Numbered from the stretch's first letter, positions 37,419-47,699 are shown. The stretch: DNA of 64,000 nucleotides from CAVSRC01 sp963782045 (GCA_963782045.1 CAWAIR010000018.1:394843-458842), one strand, 5' to 3'. The notes: generated from the letters alone by a model not told the origin. Numbers and translations: made by a program.

Positions 37419-37766
37419 CTAGCGGCAGCGCTTCTCTTTCTCGACCTGGGCGACGCGAGCTATGTTGTCGCGCTCATAGGCGTTGAGCGGCACCATGGAC
37501 GCATTGTCGTAGACGCAGCCGGTGTTGTCGAAGACGGCCTGGCCCCTGGCGGTGTGGAAGCAGTAGCCGTGTTCGGCATAGATCGTGTTGCGCACCGTCC
37601 ACAGCGAGTCGCAGGAGAGCTGGCGGAGCGCCCAGGTGCGCATCGGGCCCGTGTCCGTGCAACCGACGCCCGATTCGAAGCAGGCCGCCGACGCCACGCC
37701 GGGCGCAAGCGCCGCCAGCGCCATGACCGCAACGGCGGCACCAACGGGGATTCGCATGGATTTCAT
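37419..37766 (-). CDS. Secreted YARHG-domain protein
   Basis: The 115-residue product has the signal peptide MRIPVGAAVAVMALAALAPG cleaved near ASA-ACF, then a small cysteine-containing domain. SCDSLWTVRNTIYAEHGYCF and FDNTGCVYDN resemble the YARHG domain, an extracellular module of unknown role. A GGAGGAATGCC leader supports the start at 37766. It is monocistronic and converges on the ABC operon. Confidence 0.75.
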   Translation of the reverse strand: MKSMRIPVGAAVAVMALAALAPGVASAACFESGVGCTDTGPMRTWALRQLSCDSLWTVRNTIYAEHGYCFHTARGQAVFDNTGCVYDNASMVPLNAYERDNIARVAQVEKEKRCR

Positions 37767-37954
37767 GGCATTCCTCCACTGAAATCTTCGGCCCGTCGAC
37801 CAGCATATCACCGTACCGGCTGGACTTGACCAAACGCATGGCCGCATGGCGGCCGGTGCCGCATCTGTGGCCAACCGATCCCGGCAAGGCAGGAACAGGT
37901 CCGAACAGGCATGGCCGAATCCCCCAACTCCATCCGTGCAGGCGGAAGCGCCCG

Positions 37955-38320
37955 ATGATCGAGGCTTTCGCCTTCCTGCTGCTCGCCCAGCTCACCGGCG
38001 AGGTGATCGTGCGGGCACTGGGCGTGGCCGTTCCCGGCCCGGTGATCGGCCTGGTGCTGCTCGCCCTGGTCCTGGTCTGGCGCGGCATCACGCCGGCGCT
38101 CCGCGATACCGCCAATGGGCTCCTGCGCAACCTGTCCCTGCTTTTCGTCCCCGCCGGCGTCGGCATCATGCGCCAGGCCGACGTCATCGCCGGCAACTGG
38201 CTCGCCTTGTCGCTTGGCCTGATCGTCTCGACCATCGCCACGCTGGCGGTGACCGCCCTCGTCTTCCGCTGGGCGCAACGCCGCTTCGGCGGGACCGGGG
38301 ACGATGGGGGTGCGTCATGA
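37955..38320 (+). CDS. lrgA: CidA/LrgA family membrane protein
   Basis: The 121-residue holin-like protein has four hydrophobic segments (LLLAQLTGEVIVRALGVAVPGPVIGL; NLSLLFVPAGVGIM). Cid/Lrg proteins modulate murein hydrolase activity in Gram-positive bacteria, and in others the pair has been linked to small organic acid transport. The stop overlaps the lrgB start (ATGA). Confidence 0.85.
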   Translation: MIEAFAFLLLAQLTGEVIVRALGVAVPGPVIGLVLLALVLVWRGITPALRDTANGLLRNLSLLFVPAGVGIMRQADVIAGNWLALSLGLIVSTIATLAVTALVFRWAQRRFGGTGDDGGAS

Positions 38321-39036
38321 GCAAGGCCGCCGGCCTCTGGGTCTACCTCGCCGCCAGCCCCCTCCTCTGGCTGACGCTGACGCTCGCCGCCTATGCCGTC
38401 GCCGACCGGGTGGCGTGCGCCTTCGGCCGGCACCCGCTCGCCAATCAGGTGATCATCGCCGTGGCGCTGGTGATCGCCGCGCTGGAGATGTCGCGAACGC
38501 CCTTCGCGGTCTATTTCGAGGGCGCCCAGTTCGTGCACTTTCTGCTCGGCCCGGCCACCGTCGCGCTCGCCGTTCCCCTGGTCGAGAACTGGGGCCGGGT
38601 GCGGCGCTCGCTGGTGCCGATTCTCTTGGCTCTCGTCGCCGGCTCGCTCACCGCCATTGTCACCGCCGTCGGCACCGTCGCGCTTGTCGGCGCGCCGCGG
38701 GCGGTGCTGGCCTCGATCGCCGAGAAATCGGTGACCACGCCGATCGCCATGGGCATCGCCGAAAAGATCGGCGGCATTCCGTCGCTGACCGCCGTGCTGG
38801 TGATCCTCACCGGCGTGCTTGGTGCCATCGCGGTGACGCCGTTGATGGACGCGCTCAAGGTCCGCGATTATGCCGCTCGCGGCTTTGCCGCCGGCGTCGC
38901 TTCGCACGGCATCGGCACCGCCCGCGCCTTCCAGGTCAACGATCTTGCAGGAGCCTTCTCCGGCCTCGGCATGGGTCTGAACGGCATCCTTACCGCCATC
39001 CTGGTGCCGCTGCTGGCAGGCTGGTTCGGCTGGTAG
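38317..39036 (+). CDS. lrgB: LrgB family membrane protein
   Basis: The 239-residue polytopic protein is the standard partner of LrgA. Blocks FLLGPATVALAVPLVENW, SVTTPIAMGIAEKIGG and ASHGIGTARAFQVND are diagnostic. Translation is coupled to lrgA. Confidence 0.9.
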   Translation: MSKAAGLWVYLAASPLLWLTLTLAAYAVADRVACAFGRHPLANQVIIAVALVIAALEMSRTPFAVYFEGAQFVHFLLGPATVALAVPLVENWGRVRRSLVPILLALVAGSLTAIVTAVGTVALVGAPRAVLASIAEKSVTTPIAMGIAEKIGGIPSLTAVLVILTGVLGAIAVTPLMDALKVRDYAARGFAAGVASHGIGTARAFQVNDLAGAFSGLGMGLNGILTAILVPLLAGWFGW

Positions 39037-39131
39037 AACGCCTGCGCCCGGGCGGAGCGGCCGCCGCCTTGATTGTGCGGCGGCGGAAAATCGTCCAACG
39101 TCGGCTCTCCCGCTGAAACGGAGTCACTGGC

Positions 39132-40415
39132 ATGCCTGACGACAGACTGCTGGCGGCTGCGCGCGACATGGTCCGGCAGATCGGCGAGCGGCTCGATGCG
39201 CCGTTCTCGATCGAGCTGTGGGACGGCTCGGTCGTTCCGCTCGGCCCCAACAGCGACCCGAACCTGCGGATCAGGATCGCCCAGCCCGGCGCCATCGGCG
39301 CCATCTTCCGCCGGCCCGGCCTCGAAACCATCGTCCGTCAATATGCCACCGGCGGTTTAGATTTCGTCGGCGCCGACATGTTGACGTTCATCGAGAAGGC
39401 GCGGGCGAAGAAGATCCGCCTGAAGCCGCGCGACCTCCCGATCGCCTACCTCGTCCGCCGCGCCCTGCCCTTCGTCTTCGCGCGCTCCCCGGCGGCGCAG
39501 CCGCAGTCCCTCCAGGGCCGGTCGGACGCCGACTTCATCCGTTTTCACTACGACCTCGGCAACGATTTCTACAAACTCTTCCTCGATCCGCAGATGCAGT
39601 ATTCCTGCGCCTACTTCACCGACTGGGGAAATTCGCTGGAGCAGGCGCAGGCCGACAAGATCGACATGATCTGCCGCAAGCTCCGCCTTGCGCCGGACGA
39701 TCGCCTGCTCGACGTCGGCTGCGGCTGGGGCGGGCTCATCTGCCATGCCGCGGCGCGCTATGGCGTCACCGCGCACGGGGTGACCCTGTCCCAGGAACAG
39801 TACGACTACGCGCGCGCCAAGGTGAAGCGCGCGGGCCTCGAGGGAAAGGTCACGGTCGCGCTCGACAGCTACGAGAACGTCGCCGGCCAGTACGACAAGA
39901 TCGCCTCGATCGGCATGTACGAGCACGTCGGCATCGCCAATTATCCCCGCTACTTCGGCACCCTTAACCGGCTGCTGCGCGACCGCGGGCTGCTGCTCAA
40001 CCACGGCATCACACGGCGGGCGAAGGCGAGCCGCCGGCGCTTCAACCGGCCGAACCGGGAACGCCGCGTGATGCAGCGCTTGGTGTTCCCGGGCTTCGAG
40101 CTCGACCACATCGGCCATTCGCTGGAGGCGATGGAGACCGCCGGCTTCGAGGTCCACGACGTCGAGGGCTGGCGCGAGCACTACGCGCGCACCTGCCGGC
40201 TCTGGCACCAGCGGCTGGCCGAGAACGCCGAGGCCGCCATTGCACTGGTCGGCGCCGAGAAATACCGCATCTGGGTCGCCTACTTGGCCGGGGTATCCTA
40301 CGCCTTCGCCGACGGGTCGCTGCGCATCTACCAGACGCTCGCCAGCAAGCACGCGGCCAAGGGCGCCTCGGGCATGCCGCCGACGCGGGCGCATCTCTAT
40401 TCGCAGGAAGAGTAG
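39132..40415 (+). CDS. cfa: Cyclopropane-fatty-acyl-phospholipid synthase family protein
   Basis: The 427-residue SAM-dependent methyltransferase adds a methylene bridge to unsaturated acyl chains of membrane lipids. Family signatures are RFHYDLGNDFYKLFLDP near residue 137, the SAM site LLDVGCGWGGLICHAAARYG near 195, and ASIGMYEHVGIANYPRYF. A GGAG precedes the ATG at 39132. Some positions differ from E. coli Cfa near LVFPGFELDHIGHS, so a related lipid-modifying reaction cannot be excluded. Confidence 0.9.
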   Translation: MPDDRLLAAARDMVRQIGERLDAPFSIELWDGSVVPLGPNSDPNLRIRIAQPGAIGAIFRRPGLETIVRQYATGGLDFVGADMLTFIEKARAKKIRLKPRDLPIAYLVRRALPFVFARSPAAQPQSLQGRSDADFIRFHYDLGNDFYKLFLDPQMQYSCAYFTDWGNSLEQAQADKIDMICRKLRLAPDDRLLDVGCGWGGLICHAAARYGVTAHGVTLSQEQYDYARAKVKRAGLEGKVTVALDSYENVAGQYDKIASIGMYEHVGIANYPRYFGTLNRLLRDRGLLLNHGITRRAKASRRRFNRPNRERRVMQRLVFPGFELDHIGHSLEAMETAGFEVHDVEGWREHYARTCRLWHQRLAENAEAAIALVGAEKYRIWVAYLAGVSYAFADGSLRIYQTLASKHAAKGASGMPPTRAHLYSQEE

Positions 40416-40424
40416 GCGCCTCGT

Positions 40425-40455
40425 GTAGCCCGGATGGAGCGGAACGAAATCCGGG
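40425..40455. repeat. REP-like palindrome (GTAGCCCGGAT family), copy 2
   Basis: Arms CCCGGAT and ATCCGGG flank GGAGCGGAACGAA, beginning 10 bases after the cfa stop. It is the second copy of the element at 18569-18599, with three or so base differences in the loop. Confidence 0.75.
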
Positions 40456-40496
40456 AGGCCGTTCCCCCTTCCGCTTTGCTACGGATACGCCGAGAG

Positions 40497-40835
40497 CTAC
40501 CGGTGGCCGTGGCCGGCCCAGTGCTGCCACGACACGACGATGCCATCCTCGACATGGACATGATCGCGAAAGCGGCCCTTGCCGTCGCCGCGGTAGAGCC
40601 AGGTTTCCTTGCGCTTCCTGCGGCTCGGGTGGACGGCGATCTCCTCCGGCGGGCCCCACGCCTGGTGGAGCTGGCGCTCCGACATGCCTTCGAACAGCTT
40701 GCGGTCGACGATCGCCCGCTCGACCTCCTGCGCCCCGCTGACCTTGACCAGGACGCGCCGCCGCTTGGATTCGAGAACGAAGGGCACAATCAGCAGCAAG
40801 CCCAGAAAGGCCAGGAAGAATGCCAAGACGACCAT
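40497..40835 (-). CDS. Small membrane-anchored protein, unknown function
   Basis: The 112-residue protein has one N-terminal transmembrane helix (VVLAFFLAFLGLLLIVPFVL) and a soluble C-terminal domain with FEGMSERQLHQAWGPPEEI and KETWLYRGDGKGRF, an arrangement reminiscent of BamE/SmpA-like or DUF2845-like small domains. No specific role is known. It converges on cfa and lies downstream of pccB on the same strand. Confidence 0.65.
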   Translation of the reverse strand: MVVLAFFLAFLGLLLIVPFVLESKRRRVLVKVSGAQEVERAIVDRKLFEGMSERQLHQAWGPPEEIAVHPSRRKRKETWLYRGDGKGRFRDHVHVEDGIVVSWQHWAGHGHR

Positions 40836-41001
40836 GCGAGGGAGGCTCTCACAGTGCAAGTGCGGCTATGCCGTGCGTCGCCCCGGCGCGCCCGGGCCGC
40901 TCTCCGCAGCAGAAGCAGCCCGGACAATTCCGTGTCGCATGAAGCGCAAATTGCCGCAAGGGCCTGAGCGGCCAGGCCAGATCACAAGCCCGTTGGAACT
41001 T

Positions 41002-42534
<1,533 letters not shown>

Positions 42535-42667
42535 GGGCGCTTTCCTCCAGCCGCCCCAGAGATAGCACAGCCGGGCCGGCGGATAATCTCCCCCTCCTCC
42601 TGACAGCGGCGGCCCGCCGATCGGCTACTATCCGGCCGGCCGGGCAGGTCCGGCGGCGGACACCAGA

Positions 42668-43069
42668 ATGATGATCGATCACACCGGCTACAACGTCAGC
42701 AATCTGGCGCGGAGCAAGGTCTTCTACACGGCCGCGCTGGCGCCGCTCGGCCATCGCATCCTGCGCGACCTCGGCTTCGCGGTGGGCTACGGCAACGACG
42801 GCCGGGTGGCGGAGGGCGGCGATCCGGGCGGTGCCTTCTGGATATCGGAGGGCAAGCCGCAGGAGCCGCGCGTCCACCTCGCCTTCGCCGCCCGGACCCA
42901 CGCGGATGTTCGCGCCTTCCATGAAGCAGCGCTGGCCGCCGGCGGTCGCGACAACGGCGCGCCGGGCTACCGGCCGCGCTATCACGCCCACTACTACGCC
43001 GCCTTCGTCCTCGATCCCGACGGTTACAATATCGAGGCGGTGTGCCACCGCGCCGACGCCGCCGAGTAG
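42668..43069 (+). CDS. VOC family (glyoxalase/bleomycin resistance-like) protein
   Basis: The 133-residue protein has the paired beta-alpha-beta-beta-beta modules of the vicinal oxygen chelate fold: MIDHTGYNVSNLARSKVFY near the start and HYYAAFVLDPDGYNIEAVCH near the end, with metal-ligand His and Glu. Substrates in this family are diverse. It is divergent from pccB and convergent on the ATP12-type gene; the stop codons are not clearly separated because the ATP12 end is uncertain. Confidence 0.85.
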   Translation: MMIDHTGYNVSNLARSKVFYTAALAPLGHRILRDLGFAVGYGNDGRVAEGGDPGGAFWISEGKPQEPRVHLAFAARTHADVRAFHEAALAAGGRDNGAPGYRPRYHAHYYAAFVLDPDGYNIEAVCHRADAAE

Positions 43070-43839
43070 ACGGCCGGCAAGGCCGCGCCGGCGCCTGGAG
43101 GATCAACGCCGCCGCCTGCATGTCGCGCCAGCGTGCGGCCCGGCGGGAGAGCGCGATCTCGTCCCTGCCCCACTGCCCCATCTGCCAGTCCTCGTCGACA
43201 TGGGCGGCCGCCCACGCCTCTTCGGGCGTCAGCGCGCCGCCCAGCACCGCCAGCGCGATCAGCGCCGAGCCGGTGAGCGTGGTGACGACGTGGAGCGCGG
43301 CGAGCCTCAGCGGGTCGAGCGGGCGAAGCGCCACGGCGACCGCCGCCAGGCTCTCCGCCGGCTGGTCGACCGCGATGATGCCCTCGGCCAGCACGAAGCG
43401 AGCGCCCAGCGCCTCGCGCGCCCAGGCGAGCACCGGCCCCCAGCCCGCCTCCTGCGCCGCGGTCAGCGAAGCCGGCCCCTCGCCGCGATAGCAGGTGAGG
43501 TCGCTGCCGGCATATTTGACGATTTCCGCCCTGACCGGCTCCATCTCGCGGGAAACCCGGTCGATCGCCGAATTGGCGATGCGGGTGAGCGGCATCGTCG
43601 CCGGGTCGATGCGCTCCCCCTGCGCCTGCCATTCGGCGGCCAGCGCTTCGGCCACCACCCGCGCTTCGACCACGAGCGGGTTCCGCCCCGGCGTCAACGC
43701 CTGCCGGCCGTCGAGCGTCACCGCGAAGCCCGCTTCATGCGGCGCGAACGGCGGCCGTCTCGTAGAAGCGGCGCGGCAGTTCCCGCCGCGCCAGCCGCTG
43801 CGCGGTGGCAACCGGGCCTGCGGGCCTTTCGTCGCTCAC
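43070..43839 (-). CDS. ATP12-family F1-ATPase assembly chaperone (frameshifted, 3' end uncertain)
   Basis: ATP12 proteins bind the alpha subunit during F1 assembly. The N-terminus begins with a GTG overlapping the upstream reductase stop and reads ARRELPRRFYETAA; one extra base near 43745 then shifts the frame to APHEAGFAVTLDGRQALTPG, followed by RNPLVV and QWGRDEIALSRRAARW. The body is the normal family, but after WRDMQAAALILQ the frame turns Arg-rich and meets no stop until 42696, deep inside the opposite VOC gene. A second frameshift near 43090 is likely. The lower coordinate is therefore an estimate. Confidence 0.75.
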
Positions 43840-44777
43840 GTCGGGATCCACTCCCGGATCTCGAGCGTCGGGCTCATCTTGCTGAGCACCTCGTACCAGT
43901 CGTCGCGGGCGAACTCGGTATTGAGCGCCTGGATGGCGCCGTCGACGCGCTCGCGCTTGCCCGAGCCGACGATCGGCATGCCGCCCACCGGATGGCGGCC
44001 GACGAAGGCCATCGCCGCCTCGGCCGGGCCCGGCAGTCCCATGCGCTCGGCCATGGCGGCCAGCAGCGCGCGCAGATCCTCGATCTCGGTGTCCTCGGAG
44101 GTGAGCAGCCTGCCGCCGCCGACCGGTGACCAGATCATCGGCTTGTGGCCGAGTTTTAGCGCCAGATCGAAGGTGCCGTCGCCGGCCGGCCTCAGATAGA
44201 GCGGCGAGAACTGCACCTGGTTGGTGACGATCGGCGCCTTCAGCCGCGATTGCAGGAGCTCGAAGCGGCTGGGGAGAAAATTGGAGACGCCGATGGCGCG
44301 CACCTTGCCGGCGGCGATGACTTCGTCCAGCGCCGCCGCGGTCGCGTCCGGGTCCATCAGGTGGTCGGGGCGGTGGAGGATCAGCACGTCGATAACGTCG
44401 ATGCCCATCTGGCTGAGCGAACGGTCGACCGACCAGCGGATATGCTCCGGGCTCAGGTCGAAATAGCGGATGCGGAACTCGGGAATCTCCGGCCCCGGCC
44501 GGCAGATGCCGCACTTGGTGACGATCTCGAAGCGGTCGCGGCCGCCCATTTCCTTCAGTGCCTGGCCGAGGAACCGCTCCACCGTGTAGGGCGCGCCGTA
44601 GACGCTGGCGGTGTCGATGGTGGTGATGCCGCGTTCGAGCAGGAAGCCGAGGAAGGCCGCCAGTTCGCCGCTCGACGAGAACTGGCTCTGCGAGCGCATC
44701 GCGCCCCAGATGACGCGGGAGAATTCAGGGCCCTGTGGGTGAATCTTCACACGGGCGACGGGTCCGGGATTTGCCAT
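43836..44777 (-). CDS. Aldo/keto reductase, YdhF-like
   Basis: The 313-residue (alpha/beta)8 reductase resembles E. coli YdhF. TTIDTASVYGAPYTVERFLG holds the Asp/Tyr pair, FEIVTKCGI the Lys, VLILHRPDHLMDPDA the His, and AIGVSNFLPSRFELLQ follows. Substrate unknown. Starts and stops overlap those of its neighbours (TGATG with the pseudouridine synthase gene, GTGA with the ATP12 gene), so the three genes form a coupled operon. Confidence 0.9.
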   Translation of the reverse strand: MANPGPVARVKIHPQGPEFSRVIWGAMRSQSQFSSSGELAAFLGFLLERGITTIDTASVYGAPYTVERFLGQALKEMGGRDRFEIVTKCGICRPGPEIPEFRIRYFDLSPEHIRWSVDRSLSQMGIDVIDVLILHRPDHLMDPDATAAALDEVIAAGKVRAIGVSNFLPSRFELLQSRLKAPIVTNQVQFSPLYLRPAGDGTFDLALKLGHKPMIWSPVGGGRLLTSEDTEIEDLRALLAAMAERMGLPGPAEAAMAFVGRHPVGGMPIVGSGKRERVDGAIQALNTEFARDDWYEVLSKMSPTLEIREWIPT

Positions 44778-45827
44778 CAGTCTTCCTCCTGTTCGGTTTC
44801 ATTCATGCCCGCTTCCATAGCGAAACCGAGCAGGTTCCAGCTTTGCTGCATATGCGGCGGCAACGGCGCGGTGACGTCGAGCGTGCCGCCCGCCGGATGC
44901 GGAATGACGATGCGGCGGGCGTGCAGGTGCAGCTTGTTCTGGATGCCGCCGGGCAACTGCCAGTCCGCGTCGTTGAAGTACTTCGGGTCGCCGACGATCG
45001 GATGGCCGATGTGGGCGGCGTGGGCGCGCAACTGGTGGGTCCGCCCGGTGACCGGCCGCATGGAGAGCCAGGCGAGTTGCTGACCGGCCTGGTCGACCAC
45101 CGAATAGAGGCTGACCGCGTGGCTGGCGTCATCGCTGCCGTGGCGTGCGACGCGCATGCGCTCGCCGTCGGGGGTGCCCTCCTTGGCGAGCCAGGTCGAG
45201 ATGCGGCCCTGATGCGGCTTGGGCACGCCCTTGACCAGCGCCCAATAGATCTTGCGGGTGGAGCGGGCGCGGAAGGATTCGGCCAGCTTCTGCGCGGCCA
45301 GCCGCGTGCGCGCCACCACCAGCACGCCCGAGGTGTCGCGGTCGAGCCGGTGGACCAGCCGCGGCTTCTGCCCCTTGCGGTCGCGAAAGGCCTCCAGCAT
45401 GCCGTCGAGGTGGCGGGAGAGGCCGGAGCCGCCCTGCACCGCCAGCCCTGCCGGCTTGTTGAAGACGAACACCTGATCGTCCTCGTGGAGGATCATGGCG
45501 CTGAGCGCGTCGCGTCGTTGGGCGCGAGCGGCCTTTCTTCTCCTCCCCCTGCAAGGGCGAGGTGATCGGCGCAGACGACCGCTGGGGGTCACCACCGGCT
45601 TCCCGCTCCGGTGAGGAAGAGCCGGCCAGCGGCGGGACGCGCACCGCCTGGCCCGGTTCCAGCCGGGTGCTGGTCTTCACCCGGCCGCCATCGACGCGCA
45701 CCTGGCCGGAGCGCAGCAGCTTCTGCAGGTGGCCGAAGGCAAGGTCGGGGAAGTGCGTCTTGAACCAGCGGTCCAGGCGCATGCCGGCCTCGTCAGGGGC
45801 GACGGTTCGGGTTTCGACGCTTGCCAT
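44777..45827 (-). CDS. RluA/RluC-family pseudouridine synthase (frameshifted)
   Basis: The product of about 350 residues has an N-terminal S4 RNA-binding domain (MRLDRWFKTHFPDLAFGHLQ; RVDGGRVKTSTRLEPGQ), a linker, and the catalytic domain with HRLDRDTSGVLVVART (catalytic Asp) and RPVTGRTHQLRAH. One extra base in an A-run near 45533 interrupts the linker; removing it joins PLQGEEKK to AARAQRRDALSAMI. It isomerises uridines in 23S rRNA, most likely as RluC, but the target position is inferred. Confidence 0.88.
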
Positions 45828-45908
45828 GATCCAAAGGGGGCTGAGGAACGGCCTTCATAGCACCCGGCGGAAGGGCTGACGAGACGCCGTGGGAAATGGG
45901 CAGTACCC

Positions 45909-45937
45909 TTGACCTATCATCCTGATCGAGCTATCGA
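45909..45937 (+). promoter_or_regulatory. Candidate promoter of the fluoride operon
   Basis: TTGACC (45909-45914), a 17-base spacer and TATCGA (45932-45937) precede the riboswitch aptamer by about 15 bases, so transcription would start just before the aptamer. Confidence 0.55.
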
Positions 45938-45952
45938 TTTCCCCGGAAATTC

Positions 45953-45998
45953 GGGATGGAGTCCCCCCGTAACCGCCTGACCGGCTGATGACTCCTAC
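45953..45998 (+). ncRNA. Fluoride riboswitch (crcB motif) aptamer
   Basis: The leader contains GGGATGGAGTCCCCCC, AACCGCC and GGCTGATGACTCCTAC in the order and spacing of the fluoride aptamer. GGAGT and ACTCC form the long-range pairing of the pseudoknotted core, and the GATG and CTGATG elements match the consensus. It lies upstream of crcB, its standard target. Fluoride binding is expected to prevent termination at 46031-46054. Confidence 0.92.
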
Positions 45999-46011
45999 AC
46001 GCGAGCAATCG

Positions 46012-46054
46012 CGGTGGGAAATCATGCGCGAACCCACCGTGAGGTGGGTTTTTT
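46012..46054 (+). terminator. Riboswitch expression platform: terminator with competing anti-terminator
   Basis: AACCCACC and GGTGGGTT with a GTGA loop (46031-46050), followed by a T-run, form a textbook intrinsic terminator. The upstream word CGGTGGG (46012-46018) can instead pair with CCCACCG (46033-46039), which would break the terminator. The two folds are mutually exclusive, as expected for a transcriptional switch. Confidence 0.88.
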
Positions 46055-46167
46055 GTTGTCCGGCGGGTGTCATCCCCGCATTCGCGTCGGACGCCAAGGA
46101 TATGGCAGGATTGGCGGGCGCCGCCCGGCAGAGGGAGCCGATCCAAGCGACACGGAGCAGGAAAACG

Positions 46168-46566
46168 GTGGTCGTCTATCTCTGGATTGCAGTCGGCAGC
46201 GCGGCAGGCGGCATGGCTCGTTTCTGGGCCTCGGGTGTCGTTGCGCGGCTGATCGGCGAAACCTTTCCCTGGGGCACCATGTTGGTGAACGTGGTCGGCT
46301 CCTTCATCATTGGCTTCGTCGCCACCCTCACCTCGCCCGACGGCCGCATGTTCATCGGCTCGACCGCGCGGCTGGCGATCATGGCCGGCTTCTGCGGTGG
46401 CTTCACGACATTCTCCTCGTTCAGCATCCAGACCCTCAACCTGCTCAACGATGGGGAGTATCTTCAGGCCGGTGCCAATGTCGGCCTGTCGGTCGTCCTG
46501 TGCCTCGTTGCCGTCTGGGCAGGCAGCGCGGTCGCCGTCAGCATCAACACGCTCAGGTGGACCTGA
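46168..46566 (+). CDS. crcB: Fluoride ion channel CrcB/Fluc
   Basis: The 132-residue protein has four membrane helices and forms a dual-topology dimeric fluoride exporter. GMARFWASGVVARLIGE, FPWGTMLVNVVGSFIIGF and FCGGFTTFSSFSIQTLNLL are diagnostic, the last containing the phenylalanine box. The GTG at 46168 with an upstream GGAG is chosen because MVVYLWIAVGSAAGG starts the first helix. It is controlled by the riboswitch just upstream. Confidence 0.95.
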   Translation: MVVYLWIAVGSAAGGMARFWASGVVARLIGETFPWGTMLVNVVGSFIIGFVATLTSPDGRMFIGSTARLAIMAGFCGGFTTFSSFSIQTLNLLNDGEYLQAGANVGLSVVLCLVAVWAGSAVAVSINTLRWT

Positions 46567-46568
46567 TC

Positions 46569-46943
46569 ATGATGACCATTCCCGACGAGTCCGTCCTCCT
46601 GCGCATCTTCTGCGGCGAGGACGACCGCCACGGCCACTTGCCTCTCTACGAGGCGATCGTCCTCAAGGCGCGCGAGGCGGGGCTCGCCGGCGCCACCATG
46701 CTGCGCGGCACCACCGGCTTCGGCCATTCCAGCCGCCTGCACACCACCAAGATTCTGCGTCTGTCGCAGGACCTGCCGATCATCATCGAGATGGTCAATT
46801 CCCGCGAGAAGATCGAGGCGTTCCTGCCCACCATCGAGAGCATGATGGGCAGCGCCCTGGTGACCATGGAAAAGGTGCAGGTGCTGCAATACGGCACGAG
46901 GGACAACCGGGGCGGGAAGCGGGGCTCCGGGTCCTCATCCTGA
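46569..46943 (+). CDS. DUF190 family protein (PII-like fold)
   Basis: The 124-residue protein matches DUF190. GHLPLYEAIVLKAREAGLAG, GATMLRGTTGFG and SRLHTTKILRLSQDLPIII are typical. The family has a PII-like ferredoxin fold in known structures; function is unknown. It lies two bases after crcB and so comes under the same fluoride riboswitch, which is a common genomic partnership. A short charged tail follows the core domain. Confidence 0.88.
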   Translation: MMTIPDESVLLRIFCGEDDRHGHLPLYEAIVLKAREAGLAGATMLRGTTGFGHSSRLHTTKILRLSQDLPIIIEMVNSREKIEAFLPTIESMMGSALVTMEKVQVLQYGTRDNRGGKRGSGSSS

Positions 46944-46966
46944 GGAGCAAGGCTGGCCTGGAAGGA

Positions 46967-47259
46967 TCAGGCCGACAGCCGCTCGATCTTGATGCCGCCC
47001 AGCTTGGCGATGTAAGTCGTCCGGGAATTCCAGATCTTGGCGGCGCGCGCCAGCAGGAACAGATAGCTTCCCGCGGCACGGGGATCGGCAAGCGGCACGC
47101 ACGTGGGTCTTGGCCTCCACGGTTACGCCGTCTGTCCGCCGGGCAGCAAACCAGCATGTGGGCTGGATCGATATACGATCCTTGCGCAAAATAAACATCA
47201 TTGGATAGCAGTTGCCCGTGACCGAAGCTGAGTTGATCAGGCGGTGTGGATTGCGTCAA
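46967..47259 (-). CDS. Possible small protein, apparently doubly frameshifted
   Basis: Three successive reading frames on this strand give good amino-acid character in turn: FGHGQLLSNDVYFAQGSYID first, DGVTVEAKT next, and AGSYLFLLARAAKIWNSRTT to IKIERLSA at a TGA. Each join needs removal of one base (near 47145 and 47098), like the error pattern elsewhere. The joined product would be about 97 residues starting from a TTG that overlaps the preceding stop. I do not recognise the family, and it may be a decayed gene or chance. Confidence 0.35.
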
Positions 47260-47699
47260 GACACCAGCCAGGTCCTCGGCAGCCTGTGATAGAGCGCGCC
47301 GTCGATGATCGTGTCGACATAGGCCCGCGACGGCAGCTCCGTGGTGCCGTCGGGGATCGCCGCATAGGTCATGGCATTGACCGGCTCCGATCCGCCGAGG
47401 CGCAGCACCGTCACCTCGCGGAAATCGTGACGATTGTGCTCGGGCGGGCCGTCGGGGTCGTAGCCCTCGTGGTAGTGGAGGATCGTCAGATCATCCTCGG
47501 GCACGTCGTAGAGCGCGCCCCACAACACGTCGCCGGGACTGGCCTCGAAACCGGCCGAGGCGCAGCGCCAAGTCCGCGAATAGCGCGGGAAGCACAGGCG
47601 ATGGTCGGGCAGCCGTGCGACGCCGAGGCTGCGGTGGCCCGGACAACGCTCGGCCATCTGGGTCGGGTTGAGGTTCGAACCGTAGGCGAAATAGATCAT
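47256..47699 (-). CDS. AIG2-type gamma-glutamylcyclotransferase
   Basis: The 147-residue protein starts MIYFAYGSNLNPTQMAERCP, the YGSN loop of the GGCT/AIG2 fold, and has the catalytic Glu in ILHYHEGYDPDG. Family members act on gamma-glutamyl amines or peptides. Distinct from the ChaC-type enzyme at 1780. Its upstream neighbour is the flavodoxin-type gene, and it may be in the same transcript. Confidence 0.85.
   Translation of the reverse strand: MIYFAYGSNLNPTQMAERCPGHRSLGVARLPDHRLCFPRYSRTWRCASAGFEASPGDVLWGALYDVPEDDLTILHYHEGYDPDGPPEHNRHDFREVTVLRLGGSEPVNAMTYAAIPDGTTELPSRAYVDTIIDGALYHRLPRTWLVS

Noticed and set aside
46071..46110. A GTCATCCCCGC-type repeat between the riboswitch terminator and crcB
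   Set aside because: The words resemble a known intergenic repeat, but no paired arms or second copy could be shown here, so it was not listed.
45988..46167. Extending crcB upstream to an in-frame ATG at 45988
   Set aside because: The extension would translate through the riboswitch aptamer and terminator. The GTG at 46168 has a ribosome-binding site and begins the first membrane helix.
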